DNA of 64,000 nucleotides from Rheinheimera oceanensis. GTDB taxonomy: Bacteria; Pseudomonadota; Gammaproteobacteria; Enterobacterales; Alteromonadaceae. The translations under genes were made by a program, and so were the position numbers. The notes under the pieces are model-generated. The model worked only from the letters and a program-made list of their open reading frames with translations, had not been told where the DNA came from and did not search any database. The DNA is taken from the NCBI RefSeq assembly GCF_018831085.1, contig NZ_JAGPNM010000002.1:549675-613674 (forward strand). Reading direction: 5' to 3'. Positions 34,473 through 42,217 of the stretch are shown here, piece after piece; the first letter of the stretch is position 1, and every line of letters starts with the position of its first letter.

Positions 34473-35240
34473 TTACTCCGTTAACTTACGGGCTGTCAGC
34501 AGCGACTTAAGACCATAGGTCTTTAAATTAAACAGCTGGCTTTGAAAAAAATAGCTTACCCTGTTCATTAGAAACAACCTTTGGTTTTTATCAGCTTTAT
34601 CAAGGGTATAAATACTACTATCAAAACTGTGTTCTGGGCAAAATGGCTGGGGTGAAATCCCTAAAGCTTTAATACCTAAATCAAAGTGATACTGTAGCAT
34701 CACATCAACCGGCCGGTAAAATGGTACGGCTTTCTCCAGTAGCAAATTAGCCCCCGCCAAACTTACAAATTGTGCGACTGTAGACACTGGGTGCTTTTTA
34801 TAGTGTACCAGCGAAAAACCACCACCAAGCGGCTGACATCGCATGACCGGCTGCGCTTTATTTGGCATAGCCAGCTTAATATAATGCCACTTCTCGGTAA
34901 GTTGAGATATCTCGCTAAGTAACGCTGACAGGTTACTTTTCACTACAAAATCATCTTCCAGAATTAGTGCAAAATCGAGCTGTTGTGCCACAATTTCCTG
35001 CCAACACCATATATGACTAATATAACAGCCCTTTTCACCAGGCTTGAGTATTTTGTGGTAATACTGCTGATTTAGGCTAAACGAATAATACTGATTTAGC
35101 TCAGCTTCGCTCATTTGCCGCCCATCAGCCGCACTAACCCTCTCTATCGGTAAATCAGGCCAAGGCGCTAATTGCTCCAGCGCATGCTGGTATCGCTCAA
35201 CTGAGCGATCCAGATTAATAATAAATATTTTGTATTTCAT
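34473..35240 (-). CDS. GT25-family LPS glycosyltransferase
   Basis: A 255-residue protein with the GT25 (Lob/LgtB-type) signature: FIINLDRSVERYQH at the N-terminus, GEKGCYISHIWCWQEI and the acidic LILEDDF motif. GT25 enzymes add galactose or related sugars to lipooligosaccharide. ATG 35240 (MKYKIFIINLD) is preferred; an in-frame GTG at 35258 would overlap the preceding gene. It overlaps nothing and lies 8 bases after the upstream gene, in the middle of the operon. Confidence 0.85.
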   Translation of the reverse strand: MKYKIFIINLDRSVERYQHALEQLAPWPDLPIERVSAADGRQMSEAELNQYYSFSLNQQYYHKILKPGEKGCYISHIWCWQEIVAQQLDFALILEDDFVVKSNLSALLSEISQLTEKWHYIKLAMPNKAQPVMRCQPLGGGFSLVHYKKHPVSTVAQFVSLAGANLLLEKAVPFYRPVDVMLQYHFDLGIKALGISPQPFCPEHSFDSSIYTLDKADKNQRLFLMNRVSYFFQSQLFNLKTYGLKSLLTARKLTE

Positions 35241-35248
35241 AGGCGGCC

Positions 35249-35989
35249 TTACTGCCACATATCCTTAACCCATTGCACCGGTAGTACCCGTCGATACCAC
35301 TTACCACTTACCCCTGCAATCACATCTGGTGGGTTGGGTTTACCATGAAAAGCAACAATTTTCGCGCCTTTAGGGATAACCGCTGGTTTAAACCAGTTCA
35401 TAATGCCTTTAGGTAAGCAATGCCGTTTAAAGCTCACACACCAGCCTTCTGGCCAATATTGCAACTTGCCTTGTTTGGCAAGATTTTGCGTCACAAACTC
35501 TTGCTCGTTACGCACTTTCGCCAGCTCACGCTCTTTGTGGTTTTTAAGTAAGTCAATTAAATCGCTGTGGGCACCTATCTCGTAGCGATAAACCGAAGTA
35601 TTACCGGTATCGTCTGATTTATCCCACTCTTTGATAACGTAAAACTCACCTTTAGGTTCAAAGAAACTATCGATATTATCAACAATCACGACGTCTAGAT
35701 CGATAAACAGTGTAGTGCCGGTTAAGTCATATAAAGGGTCAGCAAAACTAGTGACTTTTAACCAACCATGGCCGAAACTCCAGGGTTGGCGCTCATCAAA
35801 ATCTTTAAAACCGACCAGAGGGATCTCTTTGACTTCAATGTTGCCATTTATACCTGCGGCATCATCCGTCAGACAAATAAAGCGAAATGGCAAAGTCAGA
35901 TTACGGCTAACCATCGAATGTAGCTTGTTAACATACTCTGGACCATACTTCTTGCCCCATTTAATACATAACACATTTACTGTTGTCAT
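35249..35989 (-). CDS. GT-A-type glycosyltransferase (GT8-like)
   Basis: A 246-residue soluble protein beginning VNVLCIKWGKKYGPEYVNKL, with a DxD-like metal-nucleotide motif in LFIDLDVVIVDN and a C-terminal IVAFHGKPNPPD segment, all typical of a family of GT-A fold transferases in polysaccharide clusters. Donor and acceptor are unknown. It sits between the DUF707 and GT25 genes in the same transcription unit (gaps 26 and 8 bases). Confidence 0.78.
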   Translation of the reverse strand: MTTVNVLCIKWGKKYGPEYVNKLHSMVSRNLTLPFRFICLTDDAAGINGNIEVKEIPLVGFKDFDERQPWSFGHGWLKVTSFADPLYDLTGTTLFIDLDVVIVDNIDSFFEPKGEFYVIKEWDKSDDTGNTSVYRYEIGAHSDLIDLLKNHKERELAKVRNEQEFVTQNLAKQGKLQYWPEGWCVSFKRHCLPKGIMNWFKPAVIPKGAKIVAFHGKPNPPDVIAGVSGKWYRRVLPVQWVKDMWQ

Positions 35990-36015
35990 AGAATCCTCGG
36001 TTTAAGACAGCGCGG

Positions 36016-36834
36016 TCAATTCCCGTCTGCCGCACCATACTTAGTTAATTTTCCCGAGCGTTTTTTGCTAAAAATACGCTGCTGCTTGCCTTTAACAAAA
36101 GCTGTCAAACTGCTTTTGCTAAAATAGTATCGCAGTTGGGCAAAAACTCTGAATTTATTTTTAAAACTACGCCGGTTAATATCCAGTTGCAGGTAGAGCT
36201 CAGCCAATTTTAAAACATCATTTTCAGGATGTAACTCCGGATTCCGTTTATATAGCTCTCCCCCTAACGGACGTGTATGTACGACAGCAACGGCATCAAT
36301 CACAGCGATACGGGCATCGGGTTCCAGCAAATTCGGCCATAAATTATCCAATCCCCAACCCGATGGACTCTGTATAAAAGTATGCTTTAGCTTCGCAAGA
36401 GTCTGGCAGGAAAACACGGGAGCCATCACCTCCACAAAATTAGTTAACCTTAGCAGCGTATTTTTTTGCTGTAACAAACCGGAATGTGAAAAATAGGAAT
36501 TCATCGTTAATGCTGGTTGTGCCAGTGACAAATCAAAGGCTAATATAAAACTAAACATACGGTTGATATCATTAGCATTAATCAGCAAATCGTCATCCGG
36601 AAACCATACGGCCTGATACTGGCTTATTTGTGCCCAGTTTTCACCAACGATACGTGCTATCTCTGGCCATTTACCCCCTTTAGCCTGCTCATAATAAGTA
36701 GCCTGCTCACGATATTTATCAGTTTCATCACCAAAGTAACTGAGAAAAATATCAAACAGGGGCGCACCACCTTTCAGCCAGTGAGAGTGTAAAGAACGGT
36801 CGCCCACTCTGGCGATAATTAAAAAAGGTTTCAT
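36016..36834 (-). CDS. DUF707-family protein (putative glycosyltransferase)
   Basis: A 272-residue protein matching DUF707: FLIIARVGDRSLH at the start, the acidic stretch WFPDDDLLINAND, SPSGWGLDNLWP and VHTRPLGG. The DDD motif and its occurrence in polysaccharide clusters suggest GT-A-like transferase activity, but this has not been shown. It follows glf by 12 bases and precedes another transferase, so it probably works on the same glycan. Confidence 0.8.
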   Translation of the reverse strand: MKPFLIIARVGDRSLHSHWLKGGAPLFDIFLSYFGDETDKYREQATYYEQAKGGKWPEIARIVGENWAQISQYQAVWFPDDDLLINANDINRMFSFILAFDLSLAQPALTMNSYFSHSGLLQQKNTLLRLTNFVEVMAPVFSCQTLAKLKHTFIQSPSGWGLDNLWPNLLEPDARIAVIDAVAVVHTRPLGGELYKRNPELHPENDVLKLAELYLQLDINRRSFKNKFRVFAQLRYYFSKSSLTAFVKGKQQRIFSKKRSGKLTKYGAADGN

Positions 36835-36846
36835 AACAAGTACCCG

Positions 36847-37998
36847 TTACAGAGGAGAAATAATAAACGCAGGCACGACCTGCTGCTGAGCATGTGCCTG
36901 CAAAAAAGCGTCAGCCGTTTGCAAAGCTTCATCAATAGTGACATCCATATCAAGGTAACGATAAGTGCCTAACCGGCCAACGAAAGTCACCGCGCGCTCT
37001 TGTTGTGCCAAAGTAACATACGCAGACAATAGCTGTTTATCATTAACCAGCCTTACCGGATAATATGGCTCATCCTCTGGCTGCGCTTGCCTGCTGTACT
37101 CTGCAAAACAAATAGTATCCTGATGCTGCTCCCAAGGGGTAAAGTGCTTATGTTCACTGATCCGAGTATAAGGTACATCGGCATCACAATAATTAACCAC
37201 AGCTCCGCCCTGATAATCCCCGGTTGCTCGGATCTCACGAAAGTCCAGAGTGCGATAGGGTAAACGCCCCAGACGGTAGTCAAAGTAAGCATCTAACGGG
37301 CCAGACCAGAACACATGAGTAAACTCTGAGCATTGATCGCGACTTAGTTTCTGCTGCAAATGCACTTTAATATTTGGATGATTCAGCAGTTTCTCTATTA
37401 TCGGTGTATAACCTTGCTCAGGCATTCCCTGAAACTGATGATTAAAATAATTATCATCATAGTTAAAACGCAGAGGTAAGCGTTTCAGAATGCTGGCTGG
37501 CAATTCAGCCGGTGACAAACCCCATTGTTTCTGTGTGTAGCCGGCAAAAAAGGCGTTATAAAGCGTTTTACCAACAAACTTCATGGCTTGCTGTTCAAAA
37601 CTGACAGGCTCTGTAATATCTTGATCTGCCTGCATACAAATAAACTCCTCCGCCTCTGCCGGAGAAAACGCTGTACCAAAAAACTGATTAATCGTATGCA
37701 AATTTATTGGTAACGAATATATTTTCCCGCCACTATTCGCTTTTACTCTGTTCACGTAAGGTTTGAAAGATGCCAGCTTATTTACGTACTGCCAGACATG
37801 CTCTTTGTCGGTGTGGAAAATATGTGGGCCATACTTATGCACCATAATACCTGTACTGTTGTCTCGGGATGAAAAACAATTCCCTGCAACATGCGCCCTT
37901 GGTTCAAACACATCGACTTTAAATCCGGCATTTGCCAGTTTATTGGCAATAATTGCCCCAGAAAAACCTGCTCCGGCTATTCCTATTGAGTTAGACAT
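36847..37998 (-). CDS. glf: UDP-galactopyranose mutase
   Basis: A 383-residue flavoenzyme that converts UDP-galactopyranose to UDP-galactofuranose. It has the FAD-binding motif GIAGAGFSGAIIANKLA, the KYGPHIFHT substrate segment, FAGYTQKQWG, LPLRFNYDDNYF, and the catalytic-pocket segment FVGRLGTYRYLDMD. Length equals E. coli Glf. It is the first gene of the six-gene oligosaccharide/LPS-core operon, so the glycan assembled here very likely contains galactofuranose. Confidence 0.96.
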   Translation of the reverse strand: MSNSIGIAGAGFSGAIIANKLANAGFKVDVFEPRAHVAGNCFSSRDNSTGIMVHKYGPHIFHTDKEHVWQYVNKLASFKPYVNRVKANSGGKIYSLPINLHTINQFFGTAFSPAEAEEFICMQADQDITEPVSFEQQAMKFVGKTLYNAFFAGYTQKQWGLSPAELPASILKRLPLRFNYDDNYFNHQFQGMPEQGYTPIIEKLLNHPNIKVHLQQKLSRDQCSEFTHVFWSGPLDAYFDYRLGRLPYRTLDFREIRATGDYQGGAVVNYCDADVPYTRISEHKHFTPWEQHQDTICFAEYSRQAQPEDEPYYPVRLVNDKQLLSAYVTLAQQERAVTFVGRLGTYRYLDMDVTIDEALQTADAFLQAHAQQQVVPAFIISPL

Positions 37999-38334
37999 AA
38001 AAATCCGCTACTGAATTATGTTCAAAATAAGTTAACTTTTCTATCGATGATAGCCATAAGCACGCAAGAAGCGCCCTCTTGCATCAATATCAACAGAAAT
38101 TTAAAAGGCAGCAAAAAAGGGCTTTGCCGCCCGCTAGCGTTATTTTATTCCAGCATCAGGTGCCGTCTATAGACAGTTACAAATTAACACCTTAATAATA
38201 AAATTTGGGCAAAAAACAGGCAGGAGCATAAGCAATACTTACCTTACAGTAGTGTTAACCAAGTATCCTCCCCTCAATTAACTATTCGCTATGAAGCGAT
38301 ACCATGCCTCTATCAAATGTCACTCTTAAATGCT
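37999..38334. other. 336-bp intergenic region upstream of glf
   Basis: No credible gene is seen. The region holds a minus-strand intrinsic terminator (38103-38131) for the upstream glycosyltransferase and AT-rich sequence (about 38030-38100 and 38160-38260) that could contain the glf promoter. I saw no JUMPStart/ops element on the transcribed strand. Confidence 0.5.
38103..38131 (-). terminator. Intrinsic terminator upstream of glf
   Basis: On the minus strand GGCGGCAAA-GCCCTTT-TTTGCTGCC forms a 9-bp stem with one G-U wobble, followed by TTTTAA. It would end transcription from the 38335-39429 gene and isolate the glf operon. Confidence 0.6.
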
Positions 38335-39429
38335 TCAAGAGATAAGTGCTAAATACGCATTGGCACTGTGTTCGGGTGAAAACAAATTGGCTTTAGGCCA
38401 ACTAAACTGAGGTGCAGGCTGTCGCAGAAAATCAGCTAATTTCCGGGCTAAATCTTCGCCACTGCCTGCAACAGCTAACCAATCAGGTTGCCAATCTGCT
38501 AAAATTTCTTTAGGTCCATTTGGGCAATCGTTCGCAATAAAGGGGGTGCCTATTAATAATGATTCAACCATCACATTAGGCAAACCTTCATAGTCTGATG
38601 ATAAAACTACGCAGCGCGCATGTTTCATATAACGATAGGGATTAGATTGAAATCCAGCCACCACAACTCTATGCTCCAGACCGTATTTCTTGATAAGCTT
38701 CGTGAGTTTGTTACTTTGCTTAATCAACAACACTAAAATTTCAGGCCCTGTTAATTGAGCAAAAGCTTCAAACAAACGGTCATGCCGTTTGGCACGGCCA
38801 AAGCGGCCAACATGCAACAGATAAGGTTGATTGGGAAACGGATTTTCACCTTGTTGGCTCTGAGCAATGATCTCCTGCGCATCAAACGGGTTATAAATCA
38901 CCTGACAACTTTTTACAGGCAACCATGGCAAGGTGAATTCAGATGCAGAACCTTGAGATACACAAATAACATCTTTATTTTTTAACGCTTTCAGTCGTTG
39001 TTTCAGTTTAAAATATTTAAAAGGTCCCCGTGATTTCTCGCATAACAATTCTTGTTGGATAGAGTTGTGATGCACATAAAATACCGGACAGGTGAAACCT
39101 GCTGCTGCTACTATCGCATTGGTTACTTCTAAATGGGAAAATATGACATCAAAAGCACCGTGCTCCTGCTCAATGTTCGCGATTGCTTGCTTCAGTAAAT
39201 AAATTACCTTGCCCCGCTTAAAAAAGCTATCTAAAGACTTACTGCTTGCAACAGGTAACATTGTTACCTTGGTCGGGTCAACATTCCCGTAATCATTTTT
39301 CTGGCTCAGTGTAATTAAATGCGCAGACGTATCTGGGACGGCATTGAAAGCTTTCAACATCCGCAGCACTGCCATTTCTGCCCCGCCACCATTCAGCGAA
39401 CTGATGACAAGTAGCACTCTCTTAGACAT
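38335..39429 (-). CDS. GT4-family glycosyltransferase
   Basis: A 364-residue GT-B transferase with the N-terminal LLVISSLNGGGAEMAVLRML loop, LLHVGRFGRAKRHDRLFEAF at the start of the donor domain and the conserved LSSDYEGLPNVMVESLLIGTP motif with its catalytic-site glutamates. This type acts in LPS or capsule synthesis. ATG 39429 (MSKRVLLVIS) is chosen from family length; the frame is open 66 bases further with two more ATGs, and no start has a strong ribosome site. It is separated from the glf operon by a terminator, so it is expressed apart from it. Confidence 0.87.
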   Translation of the reverse strand: MSKRVLLVISSLNGGGAEMAVLRMLKAFNAVPDTSAHLITLSQKNDYGNVDPTKVTMLPVASSKSLDSFFKRGKVIYLLKQAIANIEQEHGAFDVIFSHLEVTNAIVAAAGFTCPVFYVHHNSIQQELLCEKSRGPFKYFKLKQRLKALKNKDVICVSQGSASEFTLPWLPVKSCQVIYNPFDAQEIIAQSQQGENPFPNQPYLLHVGRFGRAKRHDRLFEAFAQLTGPEILVLLIKQSNKLTKLIKKYGLEHRVVVAGFQSNPYRYMKHARCVVLSSDYEGLPNVMVESLLIGTPFIANDCPNGPKEILADWQPDWLAVAGSGEDLARKLADFLRQPAPQFSWPKANLFSPEHSANAYLALIS

Positions 39430-39586
39430 AGTTACAACTCGCTCTACGTGTCCTACTGTTGAATACATTAGGTGTAGCCTACCAAAGGCATACACCTTCC
39501 CGTTATTTTCGCAAAAAACAGGTTATTTACTAAATACTGCTAACCATCAGAAACATTGCTTCTGAGCTAATTCACTATGGGAACTA

Positions 39587-40060
39587 TTACAGCGCTGCCA
39601 ATACCACTTCGGCTTTACTGACTTCAAAAGTTTTCGGGGCTTCTACATTTAACAGTTTAACTACGCCGTTTTCAACGATCATGGCATAGCGCTGTGAGCG
39701 TACACCGCCAAAGTCACCGGTTTCCATGGTCAGGCCAATCGCTTTATGAAAGGCAGCGCCACCGTCGGCTAAAAACACAATTTCTTCGGCATTCTGGCTT
39801 TTGGCCCAGGCACTCATCACAAAAGCATCATTTACTGCGGTGCAAACAATGGTATCAACGCCTTTGGCTTTAATCTGGTCGGCCAGCGTAATATAACCCG
39901 GTAAGTGCGCAGCTGAGCAGGTAGGTGTAAAAGCACCCGGTACAGCAAACAATACCACTTTTTTGTTAGCAAAAATCTGGCTGGTGGTAGGGTTCATTAC
40001 ACCTTCTTTGGTCAGCTGCGAAAAACTCACCTCAGGTAACTTGTCGCCGGTTTTTATCAT
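39587..40060 (-). CDS. Prx5-type peroxiredoxin
   Basis: A 157-residue thiol peroxidase of the Prx5/AhpC-TSA group. The peroxidatic cysteine is in VPGAFTPTCSAAHLPGY, and the distal motif is GGVRSQRYAMIVENG. It reduces hydrogen peroxide and organic peroxides, with electrons from thioredoxin or glutathione/glutaredoxin; no glutaredoxin domain is fused here. ATG 40060 follows GGGGAAA by four bases; a longer start at 40102 overlaps rsmJ. It lies downstream of tag and rsmJ and may be read from their transcript. Confidence 0.92.
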   Translation of the reverse strand: MIKTGDKLPEVSFSQLTKEGVMNPTTSQIFANKKVVLFAVPGAFTPTCSAAHLPGYITLADQIKAKGVDTIVCTAVNDAFVMSAWAKSQNAEEIVFLADGGAAFHKAIGLTMETGDFGGVRSQRYAMIVENGVVKLLNVEAPKTFEVSKAEVVLAAL

Positions 40061-40101
40061 GTTATTTCCCCTGTTTAATTTATCTGTTGTTAAAAGTATC
40101 A

Positions 40102-40851
40102 CTAAATTGCTGCATTAATATACACATCAAAGCGGTTATTCTTACCGCTGACAGACATTGTTGGTACTTTTTGCGCTAAAAAGTCAGCATAACCGGGCCG
40201 TTTTACCACCACGCGTTTTTGCGCCAGCATAAGTGCCGGCGCCAGTAAGGCATCAGCATCGGTATCACTGCCCACTACATCATGAAAAGCGCGCATTTCT
40301 TTTTTCACCAATGCCGTTTTATCCCGTGGCGGAAACATCGGATCCAGATACACCACATCAACTGCCGGATGCTGCTGCAGAGCATCCAATGCACTGCTAT
40401 GCAGCAGTTGCATACGTTCGCCCAGCCAGTTAAGTTCCGTTATAACCGCTGCCCGGCGTAAACCATCAAACAATAAAGCCGCCACGACAGGGTTACGCTC
40501 AACCAGGGTTACCTTAGCCCCCAGGCTGGCCAGTACAAAAGCATCCCGGCCCAGGCCCGCAGTAGCATCTAATACGGTGAGATCGCGTTTTTTGTTCAAC
40601 CCACAAGCTTTGGCAATCGCCTCACCTTTGCCACCACCATGCAAGCGCCGGTAACTGGCGGCACCACTGGCAAAGTCAACCAATATATCGCCTTGTTTGG
40701 GTAGCTCTGTGTGGCGCAGTACCAGCGCATTATCCTGCCAGGCCAGGTGCCAGCCACTGGCTTTAGTGGCTAAGGTTAAACCAAACTGCTGACAGAGGCT
40801 GGCAGCATAGTCTGTATTAAGCTCAGGGCTGTGTAGTAAATTCAGCGGCAT
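40102..40851 (-). CDS. rsmJ: 16S rRNA (guanine1516-N2)-methyltransferase
   Basis: A 249-residue Rossmann-fold SAM methyltransferase of the RsmJ/YhiQ family, which methylates G1516 of 16S rRNA. It carries [23 protein letters not shown], the SAM-binding loop [15 protein letters not shown], the acidic LVERNP motif and the catalytic YLDPMFPPR segment. Length equals E. coli RsmJ. Its ATG overlaps the stop of the upstream Tag-like gene by one base (TAATG), so the two are translationally coupled. Confidence 0.95.
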   Translation of the reverse strand: MPLNLLHSPELNTDYAASLCQQFGLTLATKASGWHLAWQDNALVLRHTELPKQGDILVDFASGAASYRRLHGGGKGEAIAKACGLNKKRDLTVLDATAGLGRDAFVLASLGAKVTLVERNPVVAALLFDGLRRAAVITELNWLGERMQLLHSSALDALQQHPAVDVVYLDPMFPPRDKTALVKKEMRAFHDVVGSDTDADALLAPALMLAQKRVVVKRPGYADFLAQKVPTMSVSGKNNRFDVYINAAI

Positions 40852-41564
40852 TATTGCTGCATACCAACAATATTTTCGCCAACACTTAACGCAATAATCT
40901 GGCTGATGTGTGCCAGACTGCGGCCTGATTGCTTATGCCACAGATTAAACTGCTGCTGGATCTGATTTAAACTGCGTTTGCTGTTTATGCCGCCATCAAA
41001 TATGTGAGTGGCCCGCAGGTAAGCTTCAACATCAGTGCTTAAAATAAAGGTATCTTTACCAATAGCCCGCAACGCATAAGGCCCGGTATTGCCACCCAGA
41101 CGGGCGCCATGCTGCTTAAGATAAGCCCATAAACCGACAATATCAGATGTTGGCCAGTCGGCAATAAAGCGGCCGAAGCTGCCGTGTTTGCGGGCAATAT
41201 CATCAATCATCATCGCATTGTGGCGGATGGTAAATACTTTGCCGGCGTTGCGGATAATACGTTCATCACGGGCTTTAGCCTCAAGCATCTCATCGCTCAT
41301 CAGCAGCATTTTTTCGATATTAAAATCGAAAAACACTTCACAAAAGCCCGGCCACTTTTGCCGCACCACGCGCCAGACAAAACCAGACTGAAACACTTTT
41401 TTGGTTAGCTCGCCCAGCAGCAGGTTGTCTGGTATGGCGGCGATATCATCGCTGCCGGCACTTTGCCCCAGCAAAGCTTCAAGCGCTACAGCGCCGCCTT
41501 TGCGCTCACAGGCACGTTGATAAATACGATCAAAGGGTTCAGCGGTAGTCAAAGTTGTACTCAT
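40851..41564 (-). CDS. Tag-like DNA-3-methyladenine glycosylase I family protein lacking the zinc-snap motif
   Basis: A 237-residue HhH-GPD-related protein of the DNA-3-methyladenine glycosylase I family (COG2818 type): [39 protein letters not shown] and [16 protein letters not shown]. Unlike E. coli Tag it does not begin with the RCxW segment and I find no Cys/His zinc-snap set, so its lesion specificity may differ. It probably excises alkylated bases or has a related DNA-binding role. It is the first gene of a coupled tag-like/rsmJ unit, with the peroxiredoxin gene downstream. Confidence 0.8.
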   Translation of the reverse strand: MSTTLTTAEPFDRIYQRACERKGGAVALEALLGQSAGSDDIAAIPDNLLLGELTKKVFQSGFVWRVVRQKWPGFCEVFFDFNIEKMLLMSDEMLEAKARDERIIRNAGKVFTIRHNAMMIDDIARKHGSFGRFIADWPTSDIVGLWAYLKQHGARLGGNTGPYALRAIGKDTFILSTDVEAYLRATHIFDGGINSKRSLNQIQQQFNLWHKQSGRSLAHISQIIALSVGENIVGMQQ

Positions 41565-41633
41565 CTTCAGTGAAAAAATAAGGCAACACGGTAACGGTTG
41601 CCTTTATGCTTATATTGTAACCGTTGCTGCAGG

Positions 41634-42131
41634 TTAATAGGCTGTGGTTTCGCCACCCTCTTTTAGCGTACAAACGCCGTTTTGCAGCACTACAGCTGGT
41701 TTGGGCACTACCGCACAGTCAGACATCAGGCCAATGCGCTCGTTCTCTGCTTTGGCAGCAGAGTTATACCTGGCTATCAGAGCCATAATTTCAGTTTCAT
41801 TGCCGCCTTTGGTAGACACTGCTATGTAGCTGGCCGGGCCGCCACAAGGTTTGCTGCCAAAGCCTACTACCCGGCACTGTTCAACATTATCTGCTTTTGC
41901 ATCGCCAACCAGTGCCATAATTTCAGCCCGCATGGCGCTGAGGTTTACTTCATCTGCCATTTGTTGCTTCCTCGCTTTTACCGCACTTACCGGATCTTTG
42001 CTTGGGTCTATCGGTTCTATTAATGGTTTGGGTGGCAACCGCTCTGCAGTGGTATCACTACCTGCCTGGCCCTGCTGGCACGCTGCCAACGTTAAGGCCG
42101 CCATGATTGCTATCAATACCTTAGTGCGCAT
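41634..42131 (-). CDS. Lipoprotein of unknown function
   Basis: A 165-residue lipoprotein precursor: signal peptide with lipobox LAAC (Cys about 18) followed by QQGQAG. The residue after Cys is not Asp, so it probably goes to the outer membrane. The mature part is a proline-rich linker (LPPKPLIEPIDPS) followed by a small domain with four further cysteines (CRVVGFGSKPCGG, SDCAV, GVCTL) that could form two disulfides. I do not recognise the family. It lies alone between the tag-like gene and prlC. Confidence 0.7.
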   Translation of the reverse strand: MRTKVLIAIMAALTLAACQQGQAGSDTTAERLPPKPLIEPIDPSKDPVSAVKARKQQMADEVNLSAMRAEIMALVGDAKADNVEQCRVVGFGSKPCGGPASYIAVSTKGGNETEIMALIARYNSAAKAENERIGLMSDCAVVPKPAVVLQNGVCTLKEGGETTAY

Positions 42132-42217
42132 ATTTATTCCTCCGCGTTCGGCTTCAGCTTGGCAGAGCTGGTCTGAATTCGCAATAAATTGTTAAGTTTA
42201 AATTAACCATGCAGGTA

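Noticed and set aside
38107..38140. The GCGGGCGG stretch near the LPS cluster considered as an RfaH ops/JUMPStart site.
   Set aside because: It does not match GGCGGTAGCnT on the transcribed strand; it is better explained as a terminator stem.
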